64,000 nt of DNA from Vibrio parahaemolyticus (GTDB lineage Bacteria > Pseudomonadota > Gammaproteobacteria > Enterobacterales > Vibrionaceae), in the NCBI RefSeq assembly GCF_900460535.1, contig NZ_UHIL01000002.1:1736001-1800000 (forward strand). Reading direction: 5' to 3'. Positions within the stretch are counted from its first letter, which is position 1. Every line of letters begins with the position of its first letter. The translations under genes were made by a program, and so were the position numbers. The notes under the pieces were generated by a model. The model did no database searches, was not told where the DNA came from, and saw only the letters and a list, made by a program, of their open reading frames with translations. Positions 44,513-53,804 of this stretch are shown here, in pieces.

Positions 44513-44836
44513 TTACGCTTGAATCTCGACTTCGCCGTTTGTCACGCGCGCTTTGTACGCTTTCACGTTGAAACGCTCGTCTTCCATACAAGCACCTGTT
44601 GTCAGGTTAAAGCGTTGCTTCTTAAGCGGGCTCGCCACCCAAAGCTCTCCTTGATGCTCACAAATCAAACCGCGAGAAAGCACGTTCGATTGGAAGAACG
44701 GGTCGGTGTTGCTGATAGCTAACACTTCTTCCGCTTCTGTTGGGCGAAATACCGCAACTTGCTGACCATTAACCAAAGCACAAACGCCAGTGCCCGGTAC
44801 GATGTCGTTGATTTGGCAAATCTTTTCAAATGACAT
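44513..44836 (-). CDS. nirD: Nitrite reductase (NADH) small subunit
   Basis: This 107-residue Rieske-fold subunit of the cytoplasmic siroheme nitrite reductase starts MSFEKICQINDIVPGTGVCAL and includes the CEHQGELWVASPLKKQRFNL segment of NirD. As in other NirD proteins, the paired Cys/His of a Rieske cluster are not conserved. The ATG at 44836 has GGAAGG upstream; a TTG at 44842 is an unlikely alternative. It starts 13 nt after the nirB stop on the same strand. Confidence 0.92.
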   Translation of the reverse strand: MSFEKICQINDIVPGTGVCALVNGQQVAVFRPTEAEEVLAISNTDPFFQSNVLSRGLICEHQGELWVASPLKKQRFNLTTGACMEDERFNVKAYKARVTNGEVEIQA

Positions 44837-44849
44837 GTTCAACCTTCCC

Positions 44850-47414
44850 TTATGCTTCAGTGATCGCTACGTGTAGGATGTCGCCTTTCGCTTCAGGATG
44901 TTTCTCCGTGAAGGTCGCTGGGCGGTGCTGTTCGCGCTCTTGAACAAACACAACGTTGTCATCGCGCTTGTCAGAGTTGATGAAGTGTGCGAAACGAGTC
45001 AGTTGTGATTCGTCGTTGATAGTCGCAGTCCACTCACACTCGTACTCGTCTACAAGCTTCGCTACGTCTGCTTCTAATTGAGCGTTGATGCCAAGTTTGT
45101 CTTCAACAATCACTGCGCGTAGGTAGTCAACACCTCCTTCCATGTTTTCCATCCAAACTGATGTGCGTTGTAGTGGCGCAGCAGTACGGATGTAGAACAT
45201 CATGAAGCGGTCGATGTACTTAATTAGCGTTTCTTTATCTAGGTCGCTTGCTAGTAGGTCTGCGTGACGAGGTTTCATGCCGCCGTTACCACAAACGTAC
45301 ATATTCCAACCTGCGTCAGTCGCGATGATGCCAAGGTCTTTACCTTGTGCTTCCGCACACTCACGAGTACAGCCAGAAACACCGAACTTCATCTTATGAG
45401 GCGTACGAATGCCTTTGTAACGGTTCTCGATGTAAGAACCTAGGCCAACAGAATCTTGAACGCCGTAACGACACCAAGTTGAGCCAACACATGTCTTCGC
45501 CATACGAAGTGCTTTTGCGTACGCTTGACCTGTTTCGAAACCAGCGTCGATAAGCTTGCGCCAGATCTCTGGAAGATCGTCTTTTTGAGCACCAAACAGA
45601 CCAATACGCTGAGCGCCGGTGACTTTGGTGTATAGGTTGTATTCTGCAGCAACGTTCGCTAGTGCACCCAGTGCTTGAGGTGTTACTTCACCACCCGCCA
45701 TACGTGGAATAACAGAGTAAGTACCGTCTTTTTGGATGTTACCTAGGAAGTTATCATTCGTGTCGTGCAGCTTAACCAGTTGTGGCTTAAGAATGTGCTC
45801 ACCCCAGCAAGAAGCCAAGATAGAACCAGCCAATGGTTTACAAACTTCACAACCGTAACCTTTACCGTATTTCTCTAGAAGCTCATCAAACGTTTTGATC
45901 TCTTCAATACGGATTAAGTGGAATAGCTCTTGACGTGAGTATGCAAAGTGTTCACACACGTCGTTCTTCACTTCGATGCCAGATTTAGCAAGCTCGGCGT
46001 TTAGAACAGAAGTGACTAGAGGAATACAACCACCACAGCCTGTACCTGCGCCAGTCACTGCTTTGATGTCACCCAATGTGTGGTGACCATCAGCAACCGC
46101 TTGAGCGATCTTGCCTTTTGTCACGTCGAAACATGAACAGATCACTGCGCTCTCTGGTAGAGCGTCTGCACCTAGTGCTGGTTTCTCAGCGCCTGCGTGT
46201 GCAGGAAGGATCAAGGCATCTGGGTGTTCTGGTAGGTCGATTTCGTTCAACATCAGTTGAAGCAGATCGCCGTAGTCAGACGTATCACCCACCAATACCG
46301 CACCGAGCAGTTTCTTGTTGTCTTCAGAAACGATAAGACGTTTGTAAACTTCTTGCTCTTCGTTTTGATAAACGTAGCTCTTACAACCTTCTGTACGGCC
46401 ATTCGCATCACCGATAGAGCCCACTTTCACACCAAGCAGTTTTAGCTTCGCAGACATATCAGCGCCTTCGAATTTGCTTTCTGTGTTACCTAGTAGGTGA
46501 TCAACCGCAACGGTCGCCATCTTGTAACCAGGAGCAACAAGGCCGTAGAACATTTCATTCCAAGACGCACACTCACCAATCGCGTAGATGTTCTCATCAG
46601 AAGTCTGGCAGTGGTCGTTGATGGCAACACCGCCACGAGGGCCAAGTTCTAGCTCCATTTGGCGAGCCAATTTGTCTTGTGGACGAATACCCGCAGAAAA
46701 TACGATGAAGTCTGTCTCTAACTCAGTGCCGTCAGCAAAACGCATGACGTTACGAGCATTTTTACCTTCTGCTGCAATCTCTAGCGTGTTTTTGCTGGTA
46801 TGAACGTTCACGCCCATACGCTCGATTTTTTGACGAAGTTGATTACCACCAGCAAGGTCAAGTTGCTCAGCCATTAGCTTTGGCGCGAACTCAACGACGT
46901 GTGTTTCTACACCGAGTGCCTTTAGTGCGCCTGCAGCTTCAAGACCTAGCAGACCACCACCGATAACCACGCCTGATTTGCTCTTCTTCGCACACGCTTC
47001 GATCGCTTTAAGATCTTCGATTGTGCGGTAAACAAAACAGTCTTTGCTTTCATGACCTTTGATAGGCGGAACAAATGGGAATGAGCCAGTAGCAAGAATC
47101 AGCTTATCGTATTGAACTTCACGACCAGTGCTTGAGTAAACGATTCGGTTTTCACGGTTGATGTTAATCGCGCGTTCACCGATCAACATATTGATGCCGT
47201 GTTTCTCGTAAAAGCCTTCTTTAACTAGAGACAGTTCGTCAGCTGTGTGGTGAGAAAAGTAAGAGGAAAGGTGCACACGGTCGTATGCGACACGAGGTTC
47301 TTCACAGAAAACGGTGATATCCATTTGCGAGACATCCGTTTTCTCGACTAAGTCTTCGATGTAACGGTGCCCTACCATACCGTTACCGATAACTACTAGC
47401 TTCAACTTGCTCAT
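44850..47414 (-). CDS. nirB: Nitrite reductase (NADH) large subunit
   Basis: Assimilatory/detoxifying nitrite reductase that makes ammonia with NADH. The 854-residue protein contains an N-terminal FAD/NADH domain (VVIGNGMVGHRYIEDL; GVVIGGGLLGLEAAGAL), a BFD-type 2Fe-2S domain (CSCFDVTKGKIAQAV ... GCGGC), and C-terminal siroheme-4Fe-4S domains with the four Cys in CVGSTWCRYG and SGCTRECAE. It is first in nirB-nirD-nirC-cobA. Upstream are an FNR-like site and a CTACCC/GGGTAG inverted repeat of NarP type, consistent with anaerobic, nitrate/nitrite-induced expression. Confidence 0.97.
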   Translation of the reverse strand: MSKLKLVVIGNGMVGHRYIEDLVEKTDVSQMDITVFCEEPRVAYDRVHLSSYFSHHTADELSLVKEGFYEKHGINMLIGERAININRENRIVYSSTGREVQYDKLILATGSFPFVPPIKGHESKDCFVYRTIEDLKAIEACAKKSKSGVVIGGGLLGLEAAGALKALGVETHVVEFAPKLMAEQLDLAGGNQLRQKIERMGVNVHTSKNTLEIAAEGKNARNVMRFADGTELETDFIVFSAGIRPQDKLARQMELELGPRGGVAINDHCQTSDENIYAIGECASWNEMFYGLVAPGYKMATVAVDHLLGNTESKFEGADMSAKLKLLGVKVGSIGDANGRTEGCKSYVYQNEEQEVYKRLIVSEDNKKLLGAVLVGDTSDYGDLLQLMLNEIDLPEHPDALILPAHAGAEKPALGADALPESAVICSCFDVTKGKIAQAVADGHHTLGDIKAVTGAGTGCGGCIPLVTSVLNAELAKSGIEVKNDVCEHFAYSRQELFHLIRIEEIKTFDELLEKYGKGYGCEVCKPLAGSILASCWGEHILKPQLVKLHDTNDNFLGNIQKDGTYSVIPRMAGGEVTPQALGALANVAAEYNLYTKVTGAQRIGLFGAQKDDLPEIWRKLIDAGFETGQAYAKALRMAKTCVGSTWCRYGVQDSVGLGSYIENRYKGIRTPHKMKFGVSGCTRECAEAQGKDLGIIATDAGWNMYVCGNGGMKPRHADLLASDLDKETLIKYIDRFMMFYIRTAAPLQRTSVWMENMEGGVDYLRAVIVEDKLGINAQLEADVAKLVDEYECEWTATINDESQLTRFAHFINSDKRDDNVVFVQEREQHRPATFTEKHPEAKGDILHVAITEA

Positions 47415-47479
47415 TGTACTTCCTAAGGGTTAGGTTCTTATCACTGAGCGCATTGTTAATTGTGAAAGAAAATTAATAC

Positions 47480-47493
47480 ATGATGTAAATCAA
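47480..47493. promoter_or_regulatory. FNR-like box upstream of nirB
   Basis: ATGATGTAAATCAA matches TTGAT-N4-ATCAA at 9 of 10 arm positions and lies 66 bp upstream of the nirB start. Confidence 0.7.
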
Positions 47494-47506
47494 TTACAAA
47501 TTCAAA

Positions 47507-47523
47507 CTACCCTAAAGGGGTAG
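47507..47523. promoter_or_regulatory. Candidate NarP/NarL site upstream of nirB
   Basis: CTACCCTAAAGGGGTAG is an inverted repeat. The reverse-strand TACCCCT fits the NarL/NarP heptamer TACYYMT; the other arm is one base short of the standard 7-2-7 spacing. It is next to the FNR box. Confidence 0.45.
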
Positions 47524-47853
47524 TCGGCTCTATTTGCTCTGTTTACCTATAAATTAAGGTAATTTATTAACGAATATTGGTAGTTTTTACAAAGAACGCT
47601 TATAAGCAATCAGCTGCCCATGATAAGTTATGGTTATAAGGAAAAATTTTGTACCGAACAGCGTTCGAAGTGTTTGATAGTTTTAGAAAAAATCAAGCCC
47701 CACAATAAAAATCTTTTACTAGCTAACAGATTGCATAAAGACTAGAATCAAAAGCAGTTCATATGGAATGAAAACCATGTGATTTATACCGTAATTGACA
47801 TATAGAGCGCCGTCCCATGTTTATGAGGCGGCATTTTATTTGGGAGTCATAAA

Positions 47854-48261
47854 ATGTCAGAAAACAACTCTATCTATATCTCAAGCTTAGATATGAACAG
47901 AATTACCGCCCTGCTGGATAAGATGCCAAACATCGCTGCAGAGCTTGTTGAGCTAGAAGCAGAGCTTGACCGCGCAACGGTTTTAGAACCAGAAGAGATG
48001 CCGTCGAATGTGGTCACCATGAACTCAACCGTTGAGTTTAAATTTTCGGGCGAAGAAAGAACCATGACCAAAACATTGGTCTACCCATCAGAGCTAAAAA
48101 GCAGTGATGACATTTCGATTTTTGCTCCTGTTGGTAGCGCACTAATCGGTTTGTCTGTGGGTCAAAAGCTCGATTGGCCAATGCCAAACAAACAAGTGAA
48201 GACGATTGAAATTGTCGATATCGCATACCAACCTGAGCGTTGTGGTGCACTAAACCGCTAA
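47854..48261 (+). CDS. rnk: Nucleoside diphosphate kinase regulator Rnk
   Basis: This 135-residue protein has an N-terminal coiled-coil-like segment and a C-terminal GreA/GreB-type domain (NSTVEFKF, TKTLVYPSEL, DISIFAPVGSALIGLSVGQKLDWP), matching Rnk, an RNA polymerase-binding relative of GreA. Its N-terminal coil (residues about 10-45) is shorter than in Gre factors, so it is not expected to reach the active site. Start ATG 47854 has GGGAG upstream. A hairpin GGTGCAAAG / CTTTGCACC (48276-48305) follows, without a T run. Confidence 0.88.
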   Translation: MSENNSIYISSLDMNRITALLDKMPNIAAELVELEAELDRATVLEPEEMPSNVVTMNSTVEFKFSGEERTMTKTLVYPSELKSSDDISIFAPVGSALIGLSVGQKLDWPMPNKQVKTIEIVDIAYQPERCGALNR

Positions 48262-48695
48262 CCCTCAGGAGTCCCGGTGCAAAGGACATCGCAAGACTTT
48301 GCACCAGGAGAGCTTCTCGAACTTTCTCTTACATCGTCGCTTTTCACCTTCGTCTTCCCTCGCGCAGCCTTGCTACTCTCTTCGCCAGCCTCTCCAACCT
48401 GTTCACATGTGTTACACATTGTCCATCTGATACAGATTTCTGTCTTTTCAATCGAATTCATACGCTTATCGTCCCGTATCACTTAAACACCGCTATCTAA
48501 ACTGTTCACCACGACAGTTGGAAATTATTTTTATTCATATTTTCAGCTAGTTAACTAACGGATTACTTCTTGCTTAACCCCTCCCGTACGTAACGAGCCC
48601 AGCGTCAATCGTGATGACGTGTTAATTGGAGACGCTCCTTGCCGTTATGAGCACCAATCGGCTCGTATCTTCTGTTTGGAAAAGGAGAAAGTAAG
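48262..48695. other. Intergenic region rnk / DUF11 protein 1
   Basis: After the rnk hairpin this 434-base stretch contains no gene. It holds a TGTTCACATGTGTTACACA element near 48400 and ends with the structured leader at 48593-48666 (separate entry). Confidence 0.6.
48593..48666 (+). promoter_or_regulatory. Structured 5' leader of DUF11 protein 1
   Basis: An outer stem ACGAGCC (48593-48599) / GGCTCGT (48660-48666) encloses AGCGTC (48601-48606) / GACGCT (48631-48636), and a further GAGC...GCTC pairing competes with the outer right arm. The fold ends 13 bases before the AAGGAG of the gene. It does not match a riboswitch class that I recognise. Confidence 0.45.
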
Positions 48696-50330
48696 ATGGA
48701 CTTTAATAAACTGGTGATATTGGCTCGAGCATTTTGCTTGGGGCTGATATTGAGTGTGTTCGCCTCGCCGACTTGGGCGGTTCATGATCTGGGCACCTTC
48801 GAACTGGAAGGTAATGCAACAGACGACGCCGTTGCGGGGGACGATTGGGAAAATATTTACGATGGTAGCGACAGTGCCAACGTCGATACTGGGATTCTTC
48901 CCGATCCGTCACCTATCTCCATATTTACTGGTGGTCGAAAAGATATTCAAGACATATCAGAATGGTCTCACAAAGATGGTTCTGTACCAGATAAAGATGA
49001 CTTAACCAATGCTTATGCTGCTGCCTACGGCGTCGATAACGGCGGTGGCGGTTCGGATTTGGTCATTTATTTTGGTGCCGACCGTTTTGCGAACGTAGGT
49101 GATGCCTTTATGGGTTTCTGGTTCTTCCAAGATGATGTCCAAGCCCTTGATGACGGTTCGTTCTCTGGTCAACACGTTGTGGGCGACGTTTTGGTATTGA
49201 TTGATTATCCGCAAGGTGCGAATGATGAACCTTACGCCGCATTGGTAACTTGGGATCCAACCTGTTCAAAAGCGGACAGTAATGACCCTGCCCCTGGCGA
49301 TTGTGCAGCCAAAAACTTACGTCTACAAGCGGAAACCAGTGGTGCAAACCCTGCTGACTGTTCTGCTGTCAATGATGGCGACTTTGGTTGTGCAACCACC
49401 AACAAAGGTGAAACACCAATCCCATCACCTTGGCCATACACTGCAAAAAACGGCACAATGAACGCTTTCCCATACGAAAGCTTCTATGAAGGTGGTGTAA
49501 ACCTCACTCAACTGCTTGGCGGAATCGACGGCACAGCGTCTTGTTTCAGCAGCTTCATGGCTGAAACCCGTTCGTCTGCTTCATTCACCGCATCTTTGAA
49601 AGACTTCGTTTTAGGTCAATTCCAGTTATGTGGTATGGAACTTGTGAAAACATGTCCAACTGGTGCGTTATCACCAAGTGGTGACTCAATCATCTACAAC
49701 TACGAGATCAAAGTAACCAATACTGGCTTTGGTGCACTTTACGATCTTTATGTTGAAGATATTACCGCTGGCGATTCATTCACTGCTGACGTTCTTGCCG
49801 CTGGCGAAACTGCAACATTTACTGGTTCCTTTGTTTCGCTCATCAACGGTGTAGAAAATGAGGCTACGGCGAGCGCAGCCATCAAAGATGGTGGCGAACC
49901 TGTGCTTACTAAGTCTGACACAGATAGCTGTCCTCCACTTACTCCAGTGGGCGCATTGAGTATCACTAAAGACTGTACAACCTACGTTGAAGAAAACGCA
50001 TCTGGCGCGTACGGATTAAGAGTGAACTACGAAGGTAAACTATGTAACGACAGTAAAGTGAAACTTAACGATGTGAAAATTACTGAAATGCATGACGGTA
50101 TGACAGTCGTTAAAGATGTCGGTACTTTAAATCCTGAAAGCTGTATGAACTACGATGGTACCTACATCCCTGCTCCGGGTAGTGACGTTTCTGGTGGTCC
50201 GGTTGTTGCACATGATGTAAGAACCTTCAAAGACACCGTCGTTGCAGAAGGTGTTAACGCCATTACAGGTGTCACTGTCGATACAGGCATGCCTGTAGAG
50301 GCAAGCTGTCCACTATGTCCTGCACCGTAA
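48696..50330 (+). CDS. Secreted Cys-rich DUF11-type protein (module 1)
   Basis: This 544-residue exported protein has a signal peptide (ARAFCLGLILSVFASPTWAV) and an acidic, Gly/Asp-rich N-terminal region (about 25-300) rich in paired cysteines. It continues with a DUF11-like beta-sandwich (about 315-410: NYEIKVTNTGFGALYDLYV...) and a second related domain before the Cys-rich end CPLCPAP. DUF11 repeats occur in bacterial surface and S-layer-like proteins. No catalytic motif was found. AAGGAG precedes the ATG, and the leader RNA is highly structured. It faces a metalloprotease gene across one terminator; a related arrangement occurs at 53967/56707. Function unknown; a matrix or protease-substrate role is only a guess. 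Confidence 0.75.
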   Translation: MDFNKLVILARAFCLGLILSVFASPTWAVHDLGTFELEGNATDDAVAGDDWENIYDGSDSANVDTGILPDPSPISIFTGGRKDIQDISEWSHKDGSVPDKDDLTNAYAAAYGVDNGGGGSDLVIYFGADRFANVGDAFMGFWFFQDDVQALDDGSFSGQHVVGDVLVLIDYPQGANDEPYAALVTWDPTCSKADSNDPAPGDCAAKNLRLQAETSGANPADCSAVNDGDFGCATTNKGETPIPSPWPYTAKNGTMNAFPYESFYEGGVNLTQLLGGIDGTASCFSSFMAETRSSASFTASLKDFVLGQFQLCGMELVKTCPTGALSPSGDSIIYNYEIKVTNTGFGALYDLYVEDITAGDSFTADVLAAGETATFTGSFVSLINGVENEATASAAIKDGGEPVLTKSDTDSCPPLTPVGALSITKDCTTYVEENASGAYGLRVNYEGKLCNDSKVKLNDVKITEMHDGMTVVKDVGTLNPESCMNYDGTYIPAPGSDVSGGPVVAHDVRTFKDTVVAEGVNAITGVTVDTGMPVEASCPLCPAP

Positions 50331-50372
50331 GCAAGACAAACCGATAGCAGCAATCCACTGTAAACAATAACG

Positions 50373-50404
50373 AAAAAGCCACCTTAAACATAAGGTGGCT
50401 TTGC
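50373..50404. terminator. Bidirectional terminator of module 1
   Basis: AAAGCCACCTTA / TAAGGTGGCTTT stem flanked by A and T tracts, between the converging DUF11 and protease genes. Confidence 0.85.
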
Positions 50405-50408
50405 TTTG

Positions 50409-52211
50409 TTATTTGTTCTTACCTTTGCCAGGTGAAGATCCGCCAGAATCAGGAGATGATTGCAGCGCCACAGTCACCATTGCCGTCGACGTAACATTAC
50501 CGCTGGTGATCGTATAGCTAAAGCTGTCTTGATTCTTGAATCGCTTCGCTGGCGTGTATTGGATACTCCCATCAGAAAGTAGCTTCACCGTTCCTTTACT
50601 CGGTGCGCTCATTGCTGAGATCTCGACAGACACACCATCAGCAATGATGTCATTACCCAACACATTAATGCTTACCGTTGAAACTTTGCTCATCTGAACG
50701 TTATCGTCAACCGCCACTACATCACCACTGCCCGTTTGCTGCTCAGCAACGGCATACGTTGCTTGTTTAGCCACGTTGTAAGCCTCATCTTTCGTGTTTA
50801 CCACATTAAACGTCACAGGGTAGTCACCAGAGGTTGCACTTAGAGCAGAAGTCACCGCGATGGTAGCCATGCTAGATTCGCCAGAGGCAAGGGAAATAGA
50901 TTGAGAGCTCGCTTGCCAACCACTCTCTACTTGAGCAGACACATCAAAACGAATCGTGCCACAAACGTCATTCGCCGTATTTGTTACCGTCAGTTGATAT
51001 TCAACCGTGTCGCCAGCATTAACTTGTGTATCAGACGTCGCTTTCACAGACACACTTGGCGCAGACATCTCGCAAACGCTTGGAGTTACCGAACCACCAA
51101 ACGATAAGTTCACACCGGCAAAACCATTGGCTGCACTCGCAAGATTAATCGTGAGACCAGAAACTGGATCGGTGAAACTGTCACCCACTGGTAGCGCAGT
51201 ATCTTTCCAATCCTTTCGGCCATAAACTTGGCTGTAATCCGAATTTGGCTTCATGTGCAGAATGTAACTTTCTTCCGCGCCTTCTTCGACTAAACGAACA
51301 ATCACACCGTCCGTCACATCACCACGAAACAGCATATAAGAGCGGTCATCTAAAAACTGGTCATAACCCATCGCTTGACGATATTCGACATAGAACCACT
51401 CCTTCAAGCCAGTATTAGGGTTCACACCGCGAGGTATTTTTAAAGCGATGTTTTGTGTTATGTCTTGGGTTTCGTACTCTGCGATTTCATACAAACCATC
51501 TTGAGTTGCCGTAAGAATGTTTGGTGATTCGGCATCATTCAACCATCCCATACGTTCTTTGTAGTACGTATTGATGTAACCCATATCAGGAGTACCCATA
51601 ACATCGTACGAGTCGCCGTATTCAATTACGCTACAGTTGTTCGATACCGACGCATCGCCACAATCCAACGCCTTAGCGTGGCTCAAACCAAGGTTGTGCC
51701 CGAATTCATGTGCAATCACTCTTGCTGACAGCGTGCCATCTATGTATGCACGACTCGGGAACGTTTTCCCTGTTGTTGCAGAACCACCACCAGCACAACC
51801 TGATTGCGTCATGATGTAAATGATGCGCTGATAATCCTCAAGCACTACGCCATCAGCACGCGCCATTTTATCCGCTTCCGCTTGAACCGAAGGATAATCA
51901 CACACCTGATTCGATACAGGCAATGTGTACCAACCTGCAACTTGACCACTTAGCCATGTCTTGCCGTAGGAGTTTTCTTGGTAAAAATCGTTAACTTCAC
52001 CAAATACTAACGCGTGCGCCTCTTCTGACGTGATCGGTTGATCGTTAGGATTCTCTTTGAAATTCAATAGCATCACCAACGTATCTTGTTGGCCTATTGA
52101 ACTGCCTGCAGCTTTGGCGTACTGGATATTTTGTAGAAATAGAAATAAGACGAGTAAGAAAAAGATCCCTTTATTTAGGGCGTGCTTATTCATGCGGAGT
52201 TTATCAATCAC
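50409..52211 (-). CDS. Secreted metzincin-type metalloprotease 1 (gametolysin/M11-like)
   Basis: From the GTG at 52211 (AGGTGA upstream) the protein has about 600 residues; ATG 52193 is the alternative. A signal peptide (GIFFLLVLFLFLQNIQYAKA) is followed directly by the catalytic domain. The zinc site is HEFGHNLGLSH (residues about 168-178) with a Met-turn YDVMG, as in M11 gametolysin-like metzincins. Next come one NEW3/CARDB-like beta domain (VSVKATSDTQVNAGDTVEYQ...) and one cadherin-like domain (SINVLGNDI...YTPAKRFK). The C-terminus is SPGKGKNK after a Ser/Gly linker. It lacks the long propeptide of its paralogue at 56707. The upstream region to the tRNA genes is gene-free and AT-rich. Confidence 0.85.
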   Translation of the reverse strand: MIDKLRMNKHALNKGIFFLLVLFLFLQNIQYAKAAGSSIGQQDTLVMLLNFKENPNDQPITSEEAHALVFGEVNDFYQENSYGKTWLSGQVAGWYTLPVSNQVCDYPSVQAEADKMARADGVVLEDYQRIIYIMTQSGCAGGGSATTGKTFPSRAYIDGTLSARVIAHEFGHNLGLSHAKALDCGDASVSNNCSVIEYGDSYDVMGTPDMGYINTYYKERMGWLNDAESPNILTATQDGLYEIAEYETQDITQNIALKIPRGVNPNTGLKEWFYVEYRQAMGYDQFLDDRSYMLFRGDVTDGVIVRLVEEGAEESYILHMKPNSDYSQVYGRKDWKDTALPVGDSFTDPVSGLTINLASAANGFAGVNLSFGGSVTPSVCEMSAPSVSVKATSDTQVNAGDTVEYQLTVTNTANDVCGTIRFDVSAQVESGWQASSQSISLASGESSMATIAVTSALSATSGDYPVTFNVVNTKDEAYNVAKQATYAVAEQQTGSGDVVAVDDNVQMSKVSTVSINVLGNDIIADGVSVEISAMSAPSKGTVKLLSDGSIQYTPAKRFKNQDSFSYTITSGNVTSTAMVTVALQSSPDSGGSSPGKGKNK

Positions 52212-53016
52212 TGCTTCACCTGAAATAATTATAATAATTATCCTTCCCACCGAATTAACGATAAGAATATATAGGATTAGATAGAGGTTAAAATTTAGAA
52301 AATATAGAACCAGATCTTATTTCATGAATAATCTCAATTTTCTATACATAATGTATTTATTCTTCTAAAACATCACCAACATCAATAAATGAGGCAGCAT
52401 CATAACAAAGCAAAAGGTTAAAATTCAACCAACCACATCACCAAATTACGTTAATTCTTTGTAAGAGCCAAAGAGTTTCAATCACATCAAACAGTTAAAC
52501 ATCGATCATTTTTCGCTCAAAAATTGAGAATATTCAATCGAATCAATAATGAACCGATTGCACTCTTAAATATAAAAACCATTATCAATCAATGAAATAT
52601 ATGTCGAAAATAGAAAATGAGCGCAAAACTGTTCTCACTCAACTGCTATTAGTTTTTTTACTGACCACATTTCAAAGCCTTACCTTTAAAAACAACAAAG
52701 AATAACAATTAACAAACAAAATAAAAACATTAATCACATTACACACCAAGTGTGAACTTTATATTTAAGGTGGCATTTATATGAACATAATAGATATAAA
52801 ATGATGACAATAATAAGATCACTCGAAGAAATATAGAAGCTTCACTCTACTATTCAATTCCTACCTGTGAAGAAAAATTGAACAAGATAAATGGTTTTAT
52901 TCTGTAGAAAAGATGGAAATACACTTTGAATATGATAATGATGTGACAAACAGAATGATGATAATTAATTGTAGCCAGAACAAGAGAGGAAAATGATTTG
53001 CGGGTGCTATAAACGA
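52212..53016. other. AT-rich gene-free region upstream of protease 1
   Basis: About 800 bases, visibly very AT-rich, with no credible gene, IS or known RNA. It lies between protease 1 and the tRNA operon terminator. This composition would suit H-NS-type silencing. Confidence 0.55.
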
Positions 53017-53046
53017 GAAAAGCCAGTCATAAGAGACTGGCTTTCG
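53017..53046 (-). terminator. Terminator of the tRNA operon
   Basis: AAAGCCAGTC / GACTGGCTTT stem; on the reverse strand it ends in TTTTCTC. It lies a few bases beyond the 3' end of tRNA-Cys. Confidence 0.8.
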
Positions 53047-53052
53047 AAATAA

Positions 53053-53126
53053 TGGAGGCGCGTCCCGGAGTCGAACCGAGGTCCACGGATTTGCAATCCG
53101 CTGCATAGCCACTCTGCCAACGCGCC
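53053..53126 (-). tRNA. tRNA-Cys (GCA)
   Basis: The reverse strand folds as a complete tRNA of 74 nt: acceptor GGCGCGT / ACGCGCC, anticodon arm with GCA (cggattGCAaatccg), T arm with GGTTCGACTC, and an encoded CCA end. The discriminator base is U, as expected for tRNA-Cys. It shares a transcript with tRNA-Leu. Confidence 0.97.
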
Positions 53127-53199
53127 TTACCTGATTGTTTTCTCATTGTCATGAGAACGATGCTTTAAAACTGAATCTGAAATCCATACATCGTTTTGA

Positions 53200-53286
53200 T
53201 GGTGCCCCGGGCCGGACTTGAACCGGCACAGCGCGAACGCCGAGGGATTTTAAATCCCTTGTGTCTACCAATTCCACCACCAGGGC
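53200..53286 (-). tRNA. tRNA-Leu (UAA)
   Basis: The 87-nt class II tRNA reads GCCCTGG... with the anticodon arm AGGGA-TTTAAAA-TCCCT (anticodon TAA), a long variable arm (CGGCGTTCGCGCTG), T arm GGTTCAAGTCC and encoded CCA. It is the first tRNA of the Leu-Cys operon. Confidence 0.97.
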
Positions 53287-53347
53287 AACGCAATTCTTTG
53301 CGATGGTAACACCATCTCTCATCGGCCGTGCCGTGAGAACGAGGCGT

Positions 53348-53375
53348 ACTTTAACGGATTAATTTATCTGGTCAA
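53348..53375 (-). promoter_or_regulatory. Promoter of the tRNA-Leu/Cys operon
   Basis: On the reverse strand TTGACC (53375-53370), a 16-bp spacer and TAAAGT (53353-53348) are followed by a GC-rich discriminator ACGCC, a typical stable-RNA promoter. Confidence 0.65.
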
Positions 53376-53804
53376 CAATAAATTTTATCTTTTTGATTCA
53401 GATGCTTAAAAAGCAATCCCGACAGCATAAATCACGCACAATTAGTGCAACTATCATTCAAATTGGTTCCTCACAATCTTGTTCAAATCCCCTTCCCCCA
53501 GTCTCTACATTGACTTTGTTAGGCACAAAAAACAACAGCAAGACACATGGTTTTCTCACCCTCTGTCAACAAAGTGTCCACCTGTTAACTCGAACACTAC
53601 CCAAGTGGCACGTTTTTCTTTCCCTCCATAACCGACTGATATCTCGTTTAATTCCTAGGAATGGCCTCCTAGACCGTTTCCCAACAAGTTAACACTCTGT
53701 TCACACAAAGTGTTTTTGAAACAGTTTTAGAAAACACAAAATATTTAAAAATCAATGTAATAGGTGTTGGTTTGTTTTTTGCTCTCTAGTGGGCACCGAC
53801 AAGC

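Larger units (their letters stand above)
47415..47853. other. Divergent intergenic region nirB / rnk
   Basis: The 439 bases hold no gene. The nirB-proximal part carries the FNR-like site and CTACCC/GGGTAG repeat. Nearer rnk there is a GCCG...CGGC stem around 47812-47833 without a clear role. Confidence 0.6.

Noticed and set aside
44325..44591. 88-codon open frame in the nirD-nirC gap (reverse strand)
   Set aside because: It spans the heptad repeats and the palindrome and has no family features. Treated as non-coding repeat DNA.
53393..53692. 99-codon open frame upstream of DUF11 protein 2
   Set aside because: No ribosome-binding site, composition unlike an authentic protein, and it lies in the tRNA/leader spacer. 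Treated as chance.
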